From: Solanum dulcamara
Taxonomy: Eukaryota; Streptophyta; Magnoliopsida; Solanales; Solanaceae
DNA: 64,000 bases
NCBI RefSeq assembly: GCF_947179165.1
Contig: NC_077244.1
Span: forward strand, 10,170,449 to 10,234,448
Direction of reading: 5' to 3'
The translations under genes were made by a program, and so were the position numbers. Position 1 is the stretch's first letter; every line of letters begins with the position of its first letter. This document shows, in pieces, positions 34,736-45,997 of the stretch. The notes under the pieces were generated by a model. It did not search any database. It was not told the origin of the DNA and saw only the letters and a program-made list of their open reading frames with translations.

Positions 34736-36690
34736 TGGTCCCTACATGCCATGTGGAAGCATGTGGGTGGATGCATGAGGTGATGTGGTGCCCTAGGGGA
34801 TGGACACATGTCACCCCTAGGGGATTCCACATGTAACCTTCTAAGTAGGGATATATATAGGTGTAATATGCTGAATATGCCTTCATTCTTTGATTTTTTA
34901 GACTTGGAAAAGTTGAGAGAAAACTTGGGAGAAAGAAAAGAAAGCTACGGCCAAGAGAGAAAAAGGTAAGCCCTACGATTTCGCTCTGTGAATTAGTCAT
35001 ATAAGGTGTCCCTCGGTTGAATGAAGGTTTTTAACACCGTAAATTAATTGGTTGGGGCAGCAAGATAGGGCAGCGAGCAGACACCAAAGCTCCGCCGCGT
35101 CAAGGAGCTCCGAAGTCGATTTTCGGCAAGTTTTGGAAGCCCGTTTGCTAAGGTATGGTTTGATTCCCTTTGTACATATTTGAGTAAGGGTTTAGATATG
35201 TTATGGGGATATAAATATGGACATGGAACAAGAAATTATGCAGGTTACTGCTGAAGCGTATAGGGGATGTTTTGAAGCGGTTCTAGTCGGCCTAAAGTTT
35301 GGTTAGTGTCATTGTTATTGTGGTGTTGTATTTGGAAGTTATTTGTCTATGTTGCAGGGATGGAAAAGTTTTGAAATAGGGGTATAAGTGCTTCTGGTTG
35401 CAGCCACTTTCTGCTTCATTCCATATGGTTATGATATTACAAAATAAAGGTTAAAAACCATATTTTGGAGTCGTTCTAGTCGAATCAAAATCGCGTAGTG
35501 TTATTATGGTTGTGGTTTTGTCCTTGGATATGGTTTAATTTCATGTTGCAGGGAGCGAACGTGGGTCAAAAGTGGTGTGGGTGCTGATGATTTCAGCCAT
35601 ATAACCTTCCGTTCTGTGTGGTTAAAGATTTTACAAATTAACGATTGAAAACCTTATTTTTGTATCGTGAGTTTGGGCGAATTGTTTGGAGTTTGTATTG
35701 TGTAATATAGAAGTGTTTTACTTATAAATAGATACTGATTGTTGTTGTTGGTTGGCTTCACTAATTGAAGATGTAATTGGAAGTTCGGATAGGGAAGGTT
35801 ATAGGGGAGATGCTGCCCAATTTCCGTTAACTTCCTAACTAGTCGATACACTAGTCAAGAAGGATAAACGAGGGGAATGATTCCTATGGGGGATTAATTG
35901 TTGATACGGAAGCTAGAAAGTCAAGGGTTATTGACATTAGTGTTACTTTTGTGTTAAATAGGTTCAAAGGACGACGAAGCAAGCACGGTTAAGAAGAATC
36001 CATAAGAGGTATGTAAAACTATCCTTCTTTTCTCTTGGCATGTCTTAGCCATAAGTGATGGATATATGAAATGTGGGGCTAATTCCATTCATAGAACCCC
36101 GATTATGATTCATAATTCTTATTCATTGCTTGATATGAAAATGTCTGCAATATTTGAGTAGTTGCCTTTCAAGTCTTCTACGTGTTGAAAAGCAGTAAAT
36201 GTAAAGCCTATCTCTTTTTTCTTTTGGCATGTCTTAGTCTTAAGTGGATTGTATATGTAATGTGGAAACAATTCCATTCATAGAACCCTGAGTATGGTTC
36301 GTAAATCTTATACACTTCTCGATGTTCGAACTCCTAATATAGTTGAGTTATGGCCTTGTAAATTGTCGACATAACGAAAAGTAGTACACATAAACCCCAT
36401 CCCTTCCCTCTCTTGAAATAGTTTAATGTAAGTGAAGAAATATATGATATGAGTTAGAGGTAATTCCCTTTATAGGTTCCAGGCATAACTCATGACTTGT
36501 ACTCACTTTTGGGTGGTAAGGTTCTTAAAGTAATTAACCTACGACCCTCGAGCCTTCTACATATTGAATAATGATTGGATGTGTAAGCTCCTATACCTGG
36601 AGGCTCTTGGCATACTTTATGATAATATATTGAGGGATGTTTGATATGTTACTAAGTCTTACGTGCATGTATATGCATTATACTATAAAA

Positions 36691-36920
36691 GGATCAGGCC
36701 AAACATTCCTCGGCGTATTTTACTACATAAGGATCGGGCCATACTTTCCTCAGCATCATAATATCATATATGGATTGGGACGTACGTTCCTCGACATCAT
36801 TACATCATATATGGATTGGGCCGTACATTCTTCGGCATCATTATACTACATATAGATCGAGCTGAATGCTCCTCGTCACTAACCTATCATATCTATATGG
36901 ATCGGGCTGTATGTCCCACA
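36691..36920. repeat. ~41-bp tandem repeat, six units, in S1
   Basis: GGATCGGGCC-type starts occur at 36691, 36731, 36772, 36813, 36854 and about 36898, each followed by a form of GTACGTTCCTCGGCATCAT. Spacing is 40-44 bp. Confidence 0.85.
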
Positions 36921-37463
36921 ATGCTAATAGTATGCATATGCCTATGATGATAAAATGATGCATTTGTAACACCGATTCCCTAAGTGGGACGGATATGGTA
37001 TGTGATAATGGTATACATGACCTTATTTTGTAAGATGCAGGTACAATACTCTGTTAAATGATTTCCACCCAGCTATTTTGGAAGCGCTCAATTGTTCCGA
37101 AGCCTAATTTTTGGTGCTGATCTTCCAATGTATATATTCGTTATTCAGAGGTACGGCGGGGCCCTGTCCCTCCATATGTTACCATTGATACTCTTAGAGG
37201 TCTAGAGGCATATGTATGCAGGTTGTTTGTAAGTTTATTTCAGCTTTGCCTATACGGTCTGTTGTAGATGTTATTATGTTATGGAAGCCTTGTCGGCTTA
37301 CATGCCTTTTTATGATGTGATACGAATGAAAGAGGCTACATGTATATGAAAGTATTATCACCCACTGGGTTTGTATGTATAGTTCTTATATCTGATAGTT
37401 ATCTATATGGGGGTCCAGGTCAAACCCCAGTCATGGCCTATGGGATTGGGTCGTGACAGAGTC

Positions 37464-39981
37464 CATCTTCTCCAAAACGTGAAAATTGGTCTAAGAGGAT
37501 CATTATTTTTGAAATTGGAGTTACATCAAAGATTTGAGGTCCTAAGAATTTTTAGTCCTAGGTTCTACTTCAGTCAATATTAGAAGTTTCAATGCTCGAA
37601 ATGGAATTCCAATGACTCCATTGGATTTAGAGGATGATTTTAGGCCTAGGATGGTTTTGGTTGAATGTTTAGAGGTCCCGAGCTCATTTTGTTGTTTTTA
37701 GGCTTGAAATTAGTTTATTTGCAACTTTTTATATATTTGATCAAGGAGACCTTGCATTTAAATTCTAATGTTTCCATTGAGTCTGGAGCATCAAATTTAG
37801 TAGGGTGACATATAAGATTTTGTGCTTGGGATTTTGAACGAATACCAAGGGTCCAATCCGTGATTTCTTACTTGGTGTGTTTGCGGATATCTGCTTCTAA
37901 TATGGTCCTCTCCTCATTCGCAGCACTTTGCATGTGTTCCTGAGGGATCACTTCATTGACCTCCACATTCATGGAGATTTTGTTGCATTCACAAATGATG
38001 GGTTGAGGGAGTCTCCGTATTCACGTGGATCCTGCCACAATCGCGGAGAGTTGAAGAGTTACTCTCCATGTTCGCGAAGGTCAAATCTAATCTGAATAGT
38101 GTTTAGCTTCCAATTCAGGAGTTAGACCTTATTTCACCATTTTTATACCTTGGGGAGCGAGTCGCCACCAATCATGAATCATGATGGGGGGATTCTTTAT
38201 CCTCTTATTATGAGCCTGCCACCTATCGAGCCTAACAAATCCTTTTGCCTTAGGCGAACCGAATCATGGACCATACCCAGTTCTAGAGATGACAGATTTG
38301 ACCTAATGTCAAACTATCCAAAGGCTCAGAATGAGACGACTCGGGAGGGGGGATTATTGAGAGATTTTCGAGGGAAATTGACTAAGTAAACTCTTTTTCC
38401 ATGAATTTACTATTACCCATTGATTAATTGTTGATTTTAACTTTAATTTGAGGATTTTAAATTGAAGAAATTAGGTTTTTTCAAGAACATTCAAATTTTA
38501 ATTAAATTAATGATTTCGAACTGATTTTAACTCCAAATTAAAAGCGGTTTTTGCTAATCGATTCCTTAAGTTGTCAAGAATGTTTTCAAATAAATTTTCT
38601 AGATTTACCCTCTTTTTTGGAATCAGGTTTTTGGTTCAATTTTGATATGGATTTCAAAAATTGTGATTTGGGATCGTTGAACTTGATTCTTATTAAGAAT
38701 TTATATTTTATTAGATGTTATCAATTCAAAGCATAGACTTAAGGGCAAAGTTGAAGTTTTGTACTAGTTGTGATTGAATTTGAGGCAACTGTATTTCTAA
38801 ACCTTCGCTTAGCTTATAGAATTCTATACTTCTTGCTATGCGTGTGAATCGGGAAATGATAGGAATTTGGATCAGACATTACTTGTGGATTGAATGAACT
38901 TAAGGATAAAAAATGGGGTAATAAAAAGGAAATTTGATGAATCCTAACTATATATTAGATATGATTTTATGATATTGAATTACTTGAGATAGCGTGCCCT
39001 GATTATATTGTTATGACTTGTGAGTTGTTATGGACATCACTGTACATTGCTATATGTGTGATCATACCTATATTATACTTGTTCTATGGCACAACTAAAA
39101 TAAAACACTTATGGTAACAATGAGAAATATGGGCCAGGTCACACGCTCTATGGCAGTGATTATAAGAAATAGGGGTTAGGCAATACGCTTCATGCAAGGT
39201 TTTATATCAGGGGTTCGGCTACACACTCTGTGAAGGTTACATGCATATTTATGTCCCCTATGGGTTTTATACTGAGATTCAATGGATGGGTACTGGTAGG
39301 ACAGATATGCATCATATTATTTGACATATAATTGCATTATATCGCACTTCATTAATTGTCTGTTGATTCGTGTTTACCCCTGTGATATATTGGTGACTTA
39401 TACATCTTAATACTTGGTTGAGTTAATTGAAATATTGAGAATAGTTGTTACCTATATGTTACTTATAATATAAATTGCTAAATTGGGTTGATTTGCATGG
39501 AGGTTGTAGTTATAGAGTGTAGGCTGGTATGGCAGGGGGTATTTGAATTTTATACAACTTTCCTTATGTTTAGTCGTGTGCTTGCTGGGTACAGTGTTGT
39601 TGTTACTCACTCCTTTCTTCTACATTTGTGTAGGTTGTGAGCCTAGATCTTTGTGACATCTCCTTTTGTCCATCCATCTTCGAGGCTACTATCTAGAGTG
39701 ATTGATGTAGCTATTACATTAATTTGGCGGGCACGTCTACTCTAGTCCTATTTTGAGACAAAGACATGGACACTTGTATTTCTTTCCGCATTCTATGTAT
39801 TATGAGGCTTGTACAAGTGATAATAAGTTTTAGGGATTTTTGAGATTGTTTTCCTATTTTTGATTAAGTTAAATCATGTTTTACTTCATTTACTTCTGCA
39901 ATTACATTTTATTAGGTATTAGGAAGACTTATCTAGGTGTGTTGGGATGAGTGTCATCATACCTGAACTCGTATCATGATA
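37464..39981 (+). repeat. E3 5' LTR, second part
   Basis: Continues the LTR after S1 and is colinear with 53690-56044 of the 3' LTR (for example GTCTGGAGCATCAAATTTAG against GTCTGGAACATCGAATTTAG). It includes a ~50-bp tandem repeat (39119-39240, forms of GGGTTAGGCAATACGC). It ends CGTATCATGATA at 39981, a mutated form of the usual CGTGACA. Confidence 0.8.
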
Positions 39982-39984
39982 AAA

Positions 39985-39996
39985 TGGTACTAAAGC
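39985..39996 (+). other. E3 primer binding site, decayed
   Basis: TGGTACTAAAGC, compared with the tRNA-iMet-type TGGTATCAGAGC. It lies three bases after the LTR end and is followed by the leader CCAGGTTTATAGGTCTCAC, which E4 shares at 57710. Confidence 0.75.
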
Positions 39997-40184
39997 CCAG
40001 GTTTATAGGTCTCACATGTGTACAACCAAGTCTATGTAGAGTTTCGAGGATCTATATGGAGACATATTTATGTATCTTTGAGAGTTTATAAGGACTATTA
40101 GGAAATTTCCCTTTTGTCCTTTCAATTAGTATTATGCGTGGTTACTTGTATAGGTGCTGAGTTGTTGCTTGTCTTTTTTGACGG

Positions 40185-41640
40185 ATAGCTAGGACCAAAG
40201 CTATAATTGGAGGTAGAGGAAGGAAGGTTGTCCCCGAGGTTTATTTTGGGATCTAAGCTAGGGGTATAGGCAAGGGTAAATGCCGAGCCAAAAGTCGTGG
40301 TCATGGGATGGCGGTAGGTAGAGGTTGTGCCCGAAGAGTAACACTAGCTAGAGGTTGTGCTAGAGAGGACCAGGTCCCTCTAGAGCTTTCTATTAGGCCA
40401 TTGCTTCAGGATACTTAGATGCAAGTATTGGGTGCACTCAAGGGATTTAGTCAGTGTGTGGGTGCAATAGGTACATCCAAGGGTTCTTAAATTAGGGCAG
40501 GGGCATAAACCCTATAGCAGCATCAGGTTTCAGTTGTTCATGGTGTGATAGGCTAACCACATATGGGCCCTATGATTAATGAGGGTGTATTACAATAGGA
40601 GAGAGCTCGGGGTGCATCTGTAGATATGTTAACTGACAATGAGTAGCTAAGATATGAGAGATTTTGAATGATGGACCCACCACAATTTCAGGCTTACAAG
40701 ACTAAGCATGCATATAAGTTTTTGATGATGTGCTCGGATCTATTTGAGACAGTGGGGTTAGATGAGACCAATGGATTTTGATATGCTACACTTCAGTTAT
40801 GAGGGCCAACCATAGAGTGGTGGAGAGTGTATATGAGTTCTAGTTGAGTTGGGTCAATGCAGGTGACTTGCAGAGTTTTCTAGTTCCATTTATGAATGTT
40901 TCATCCCTTGGAGTGTGAGGGAGAAGAGTGAATTATGGTTTTAGAGTTTCAGTTATGAGAGTCTAACAATTTTTGAGTAAGAGACCCATTTCTACTAGTT
41001 GTCTAGATATGCCATGTCCATCCTTCCTAATGAGATAGAGTGAGTTCGCAAGTTTGTGCGAGGATTGACCTATTTCATATGTGTATCCATTTTTTCATCT
41101 ACCCATAAAGGGGTTTCCTTCAAGTCCATCATGGGTGATGACAAAGAGGTAGAGTTGATGAAAAAAGACGAGTTTGGGGACCCTAAGAGGGCTCGTGCAT
41201 TTGGTCAGTTTTCAAATATCTCATCTGGAGGTAGAGGGTCATATAGAGTAGGTGGTAGTTTCCAGCATAGAGAAACCGTTCATAGATCTATACAAGCTTC
41301 TGAGGGTGGTTAGACACCTCGTGGGTCCTTTAATGTGGGACATAGTTATCAGGGGTCACAGTAGAGGCTGGTAGGCTCAGTTGGTTATGTAGATTCTTGG
41401 GGTTCATTGCAAAGGTTTTCACATGGGAGAGTATGTTACACTTATGGATATCCAGATCATTTATCATGGAAGTTAACATCTCATAGTCGAGGAGGAGCGC
41501 AAACTATTTCATTATCTCTAATTAGAGGACCAGCGCTGCCGATCAAGGGTCAAGGTAGAGCTTAGACAAGTAGGGGTGGTTGCACTCCTGGTAGGGGTCT
41601 GGTAGTTCTATAGACCATCAGGGAGGAGCTAGAGGTGCTA
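40185..41640 (+). pseudogene. E3 gag remnant
   Basis: It begins with an arginine/glycine-rich N-terminus (IIGGRGRKVVPEV and repeated RGCARE-like stretches, 40200-40375). The capsid region follows with MDPPQFQ (about 40670), FETVGLDET (about 40745) and WWRVYMSS (about 40820). The next segment (LSRYAMS-like, ending ASFKSIMGDDKEVEL near 41120) is open from 41056 to 41313 and ends in a serine/glycine-rich tail. A weak zinc-knuckle remnant, CYTYGYPDH, lies at about 41430-41460. Stops and frameshifts occur throughout. The protein would have formed the particle core. Confidence 0.8.
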
Positions 41641-42336
41641 TGCAGGACAAAGCTAGTAGGGGAGGTTTGTGTTATGCCTTCTCAAGGAGACTTGAGGGTA
41701 AGGCTTACAATCCAGTTATAATAGGTATTGTCCCAATTTGCATCAATCTGCATCTGTGTTATTTTATCCAGGGTCTACATTCTCCTATATGTCTACCTAT
41801 TTTCATTAGGATTTGATTTGACTTATGCTCGCATGCCCGTGCATTTTTATGTGTCTACACTGTGGATGAGCCCTTGGTGATGGATTGAGTGTATTGATCC
41901 CATCTTGTTTCATTGGACGGGTATGATATTTGGGTAGACATGATTATTTTAGGAATAGTGGACTTTGATGTTATATTGGGTATGGATTGGCTCTCTCCCT
42001 ATCATGCTATTCTTGGTTGTTATGCTAATACTATTACCTTAGCGATACCTGGCGCCTCGATTTTTGATTGGAAGGGTACTAGTAGCTCATATCCTAGTAA
42101 GGTTATCTCCTGTATTGATGCTCAGAGGTTGATTATGGGTGTATGTCTTATTTGTCCTTTTTTCGGGATACTAGCATTGAATCACATCCTTTCTAGTCTA
42201 TTCCCATGGATAAGGATTTTTCCTATATGTTTCCTAAAAATCTTCCTGGTATTCCTCCAGAAAGGGACATTGATTGTACTACTAATCTTGAGAAGGGCAC
42301 TAAGATCATCTCTACTCCTTCATATAGCATGGCTCT
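41641..42336 (+). pseudogene. E3 protease and linker remnant, cut by S2
   Basis: The active-site region near 41760-41800 is degraded (a faint DPGSTFSYMS-like phrase, 'ccagggtctacattctcctat'). From 41913 an open stretch carries GYDIWVDMIIL then VDFDVILGMDWLSPYHAIL, the conserved segment downstream of the protease. The linker to RT follows (VISCIDAQRLI). At about 42320 the start of RT (a form of YSMAL) is interrupted by S2, and the GCTCT target sits at 42332-42336. RT resumes at 45377. Non-functional. Confidence 0.8.
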
Positions 42337-42433
42337 TATTATGGACCACACTCTTGGTACATAGAAACATTTATTTAGCTTCTCGAAAGTTACCATGTGA
42401 TACATGTTATTCATGACGTTATCAAATAACTCT

Positions 42434-42446
42434 AAGGAAGGGAGGA
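42434..42446 (+). other. Polypurine tract within S2
   Basis: AAGGAAGGGAGGA directly before TGTAATGCCCC, marking the internal/3' LTR border and showing that S2 is not a simple solo LTR. Confidence 0.75.
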
Positions 42447-42687
42447 TGTAATGCCCCATATTTTGCGTAGGCTAGTTCTATGTGAGTAGTGATGGTTAGA
42501 AAGAGGTTTGGAAGGATTTGAAAGGAGTTGGAGGCCAAGTAGTGAGTTGTGGTAATCGACCTACTTGTGTAAGCTACCAATTTAGATATCTTACATAATT
42601 AAGCTACTTGAGTACATGTCGAACTTAATTAGCAAGGATCACATAGGTTCTTTAAGTAAGACAAGATTATGAACCTACGAAAAAGAT

Positions 42688-42774
42688 AAGTAGGTGATGC
42701 ACCTACTTCAAGTAGGTGATGCACCTACTTCAAGTAGGTGATGCACCTACTTCAAGTAGGTGATGCACCTACTT
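42688..42774. repeat. Four perfect 22-bp-period palindromic units
   Basis: AAGTAGGTGATGCACCTACTT occurs at 42688, 42710, 42732 and 42754, separated by a single C. Each unit has perfect 9-bp arms (AAGTAGGTG / CACCTACTT) around ATG. The four copies are identical, unlike the decayed surroundings. Diverged single copies sit at the matching place in S1. Confidence 0.95.
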
Positions 42775-45376
42775 AAAAAAATGGATTCCACCAAGACACG
42801 TGGCAGCAGCTGGTTGGTGCATGGATGAGGTGGACCTATAGGAGCTGGACATGTGCCACCCTTTAGGCTGGACACGTGTAGGGGATGGACATGTGTCACC
42901 CTTAGGGGCTGACACGTGTCACTTTTAAAGATGGTGTATATAGTATGAATTAGTGACTAAGAACCTCATTTTCTCATCTTTATCTTCAAGAACCTAGAGA
43001 GAAAGAAAGAGAGTTCAAGCCATGGCAAGTTTCGGCCATGGCTGAAGCAAGAAGAGACTTCAAGTCTTGCTCCGTAAATTAATTCTCCAAGGTATTTTAT
43101 GATCAAGTGAAGGTGATTAACAATGTAAATCAATCGTTGGGGCAGCAAGGAGGTTCAATGTGAACCTACAACTTTCAGTAAGTTTAGGAAGCTTGTTTGT
43201 TAAGGTAAGGTTTGATCCCTTTTTCACACACTTTAGTAAGGATTTAAACATGTTGTGGATGTGTAAATATGGACTGGTAATATAAAATTATACATGATAC
43301 GGTTGAAGGGTGTTGAAAACCATGTAGGGCTGTTTTAAAGTAAAAAGGATGAATCAATTTTAACTAACATCGTGGTTGTTGCTATTATATGATGATGAAG
43401 GAATTAAATGAACTTGAAAGCAAGAAAACCCCATAACTAAGTGGAGTTGGAGGTAAGAAGATTACATGGTTATTGTTGACATTGTAAATGGACAGAATTA
43501 AAGTTATTTTAGTTGGATTAAAGTTTGGCTAGTGTTTTCGTTACTAAGGTATTGTATTTGAAGGTAATTTGTATATGTTCAAGGACTGGAAATATGGTTA
43601 TAAATGAGTATAAGTGCTATTGTTCGCAGCCACATTATGATCCTTTCTGTGTGGTTATGATTTTACGAAATAAAGATCGAAAATCATATTTTGATGTTGT
43701 GGTTTAGGGTAGGCTGTTTAGAACTTGTATTGAATAATGTTAATGTAATTTTATTGTGTATGGTTGGTAGTTGTTGTTGTTGGTATGGCTTTGCTAATCG
43801 GGGGTTAATTAGAAGTTTGGATAGGGCGAGTTATAGGGAAAATGCTGCTTGATTTTTGTTAACTTCTTAACTATTCAATATACTTGTCGAGAAGTGTGAA
43901 CGATGAAATGTTTTCTATGGGTAATTTGTTGTAGATTTAGAAGATGGAAAGTTGAAGGTTATTCATAATAGTGTTACTTTTGTGTTAAATAGGTTAAAGA
44001 GGTAACGCGGCAAGCTTGGTTGCGGTTGATCTATAACAGGTATGTAAAGCCTATCCTTTCATTTCTTTTGGCATGTCTTAGATATAAGTCATATGTGATA
44101 TGAGCTTTGGGGATAATTCCATTCATAAGCTCCGAGTATAATTTATGACTCTTATTCACTTCTGGATGTTAAAACTCTTAAAGTAGTTCAGCTATTGCCC
44201 TCGAGCCTTCTATATGTTGAATAGTAATTGGATGTATAAGCTCATATTCCTAAGGACTCTACGATGACAAATGTCTCTGATTCCATAAGTTGTTTAGCAT
44301 TGTCTTGATATATGTCTATGATTCCTGAGGCTCCATTTGATATGATCCCTAATGGCATTTATTGGGTACTTGAGACGATTACTATCCTGATCTTCAAGTG
44401 ATGGTTCACTTGACTATTCTATTGAGTCTCAGATGATGATTTAATTTACATATGGATACTCACTACTCTGTTTGTGCATATTGTTAATACATTTTTCACT
44501 GAGTCCTGGGTCGGGTACGTTATCGTGCTCAATTTCACTACATTGTTCATCGAGTCCCTCACTAGAGGGCCGGTATAGTGTATATATATGATGATATGAT
44601 ATGATGACATAATAAAGTGATGATGGCGTCGGGCCCCATGATGGGCTGAGTATGATACATGTATATGACAGACACACTGAGTCTATCATGGGCCGGATAT
44701 GATATATGATATGATCATACATGATTTTATTTCATAAGGCACAGGTATAGTGATTTCTTGAGTATCATATTTGTCTCCTGAACCTCTACTTCAGATGTGA
44801 TTTCATTTATGCTATGTTATGCTTTATATACTAAGTACATATATTGTACTGACCCCCTTTCTTTGGGGGGCTGCATTTTATGCCAGGAGGTACAGACTCG
44901 TATTTCGGGGATCTGCCAGCTTAAGATTTCCACTTAGCAATTTTGGAAATGCTCCATTGTGCCGGAGCCTAGATTTTTTGTATTGATCTTTTGAGGTATA
45001 TATTCGTTCATTCAGGGGTATGGTGGGGGACCTGTCCTACTATATAATACCATTGACACTCTTAGAGGTGTGTAGACATATATGTAAGTGGGTTGTATGT
45101 AAGGTTTGTTCAGCTGCATCTACACGATGTGTTGTGAATGTTAATATATAATGGAAGCCTTTTCGGCTTGCCTGCCCTTTCATGATATGAATAGTGGTGA
45201 CTCCTCAGGAGACAAATGATAGGGCTATATATAAATGAAATTGTATGACCCATTGGGGTTCTTATGTAAGTTAGCATACTGTTCGTAGTTCATATTGACT
45301 ATATATGATAAGTATAGATATGGGTGTCCAGGTCGGACCCCAGTCGTGATCTACAGGGTTTGGTCGTAATAGCTCT

Positions 45377-45992
45377 AGCAAAGTTAAAAGAGTTGAAGGA
45401 TCAATTGCTAGATTTATTAAGTAAGGGATTTATTCACCGTACTGTGTCACCATGGGGTGGATCGGTTCTATTTGAAAGAAGAAGGGTGGTTCTGTGAGGA
45501 TTTTCATTGATTATAGACAGTTAAACAAAGTGACTGTCAAAAAAACTATCATTTTCCTTGTATTGATGATGTTTTGATAAGCTTCAGGGAGAAGCCTTGG
45601 TCTCTAAGATCGATTTGAGGTCTGGTTACCATCTGCTGAGGATTAGGCCATCGGATATTCCTAAGATAACTTTTTGGACTTTTTATGGCCATTATGAGTT
45701 CTTGGTTATGTCATTTGGGTTGACTAATTCCCTAGCAGTGTTTATGAAGTTGATGAATGAGGTGTTTAATCCATATCTAGAATCATTCATGATTGTTTTC
45801 ATCGATGATATCTTGGTGTATTCAAGAATAGAGGAGGATCGTGCTTGTTATTTGAGGTCTGTGCTTCAGATATTGAGAGAGCAGAAGTTATATGCAAAGT
45901 TTTCAAAATGTGAGTTTTGGCTCGAGCTTGTGGAATTTCTAGGATATGTGATTTCTAAGAAGGGAATTACAGTGGATCTTTCCATGATTAAT
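45377..45992 (+). pseudogene. E3 reverse transcriptase remnant, cut by element B
   Basis: After the GCTCT duplicate the RT reads AKLKELKDQLLDLLSKGF then HRTVSPWG. From 45597 a 145-codon open stretch includes [15 protein letters not shown], the palm motif [14 protein letters not shown] with both catalytic aspartates, [12 protein letters not shown] and [11 protein letters not shown]. Stops break the region between 45470 and 45590. The gene is interrupted at 45998 by element B and resumes at 51654, which shows that B inserted into RT. One of the best preserved pol pieces here, but not functional. Confidence 0.9.
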
Positions 45993-45997
45993 GCAGT

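Larger units (their letters stand above)
34351..37458 (+). mobile_element. Solo LTR S1, complete, with GAGTC target-site duplication
   Basis: A 3108-bp LTR with intact ends, TGTTATACCCTGCACC and GGGTCGTGACA. GAGTC precedes it (34346-34350) and follows it (37459-37463), and the E3 LTR text resumes cleanly after the second copy. No primer site or coding sequence is inside, so the element was reduced by LTR-LTR recombination. It contains a ~41-bp tandem array (36691-36920) and imperfect copies of the AAGTAGGTGATGCACCTACTT palindrome (34675-34730). The same family is seen again as S2. Confidence 0.9.
42337..45371 (+). mobile_element. Element S2: internally deleted element with GCTCT target-site duplication
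   Basis: It is flanked by GCTCT (42332-42336 and 45372-45376). The first ~94 bp match the start of S1 (a form of CCATGTGATGCATGT at 42389). Then come a polypurine tract, AAGGAAGGGAGGA (42434-42446), and a fresh LTR start, TGTAATGCCCC (42447), running to 45371. So a short piece of 5' LTR and the last bases of the internal region remain in front of a nearly complete 3' LTR of 2.9 kb. The outer ends are TA...TA instead of TG...CA, as expected from C-to-T decay. No coding sequence remains. Confidence 0.85.

Noticed and set aside
34629..35000. 123-codon minus-strand open frame
   Set aside because: Lies wholly inside solo LTR S1, antisense to the LTR, without similarity to known proteins and not open in S2.
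42688..42774. CRISPR-like array of regularly spaced repeats
   Set aside because: The units are contiguous palindromes with a one-base separator and no spacers, inside a plant LTR.
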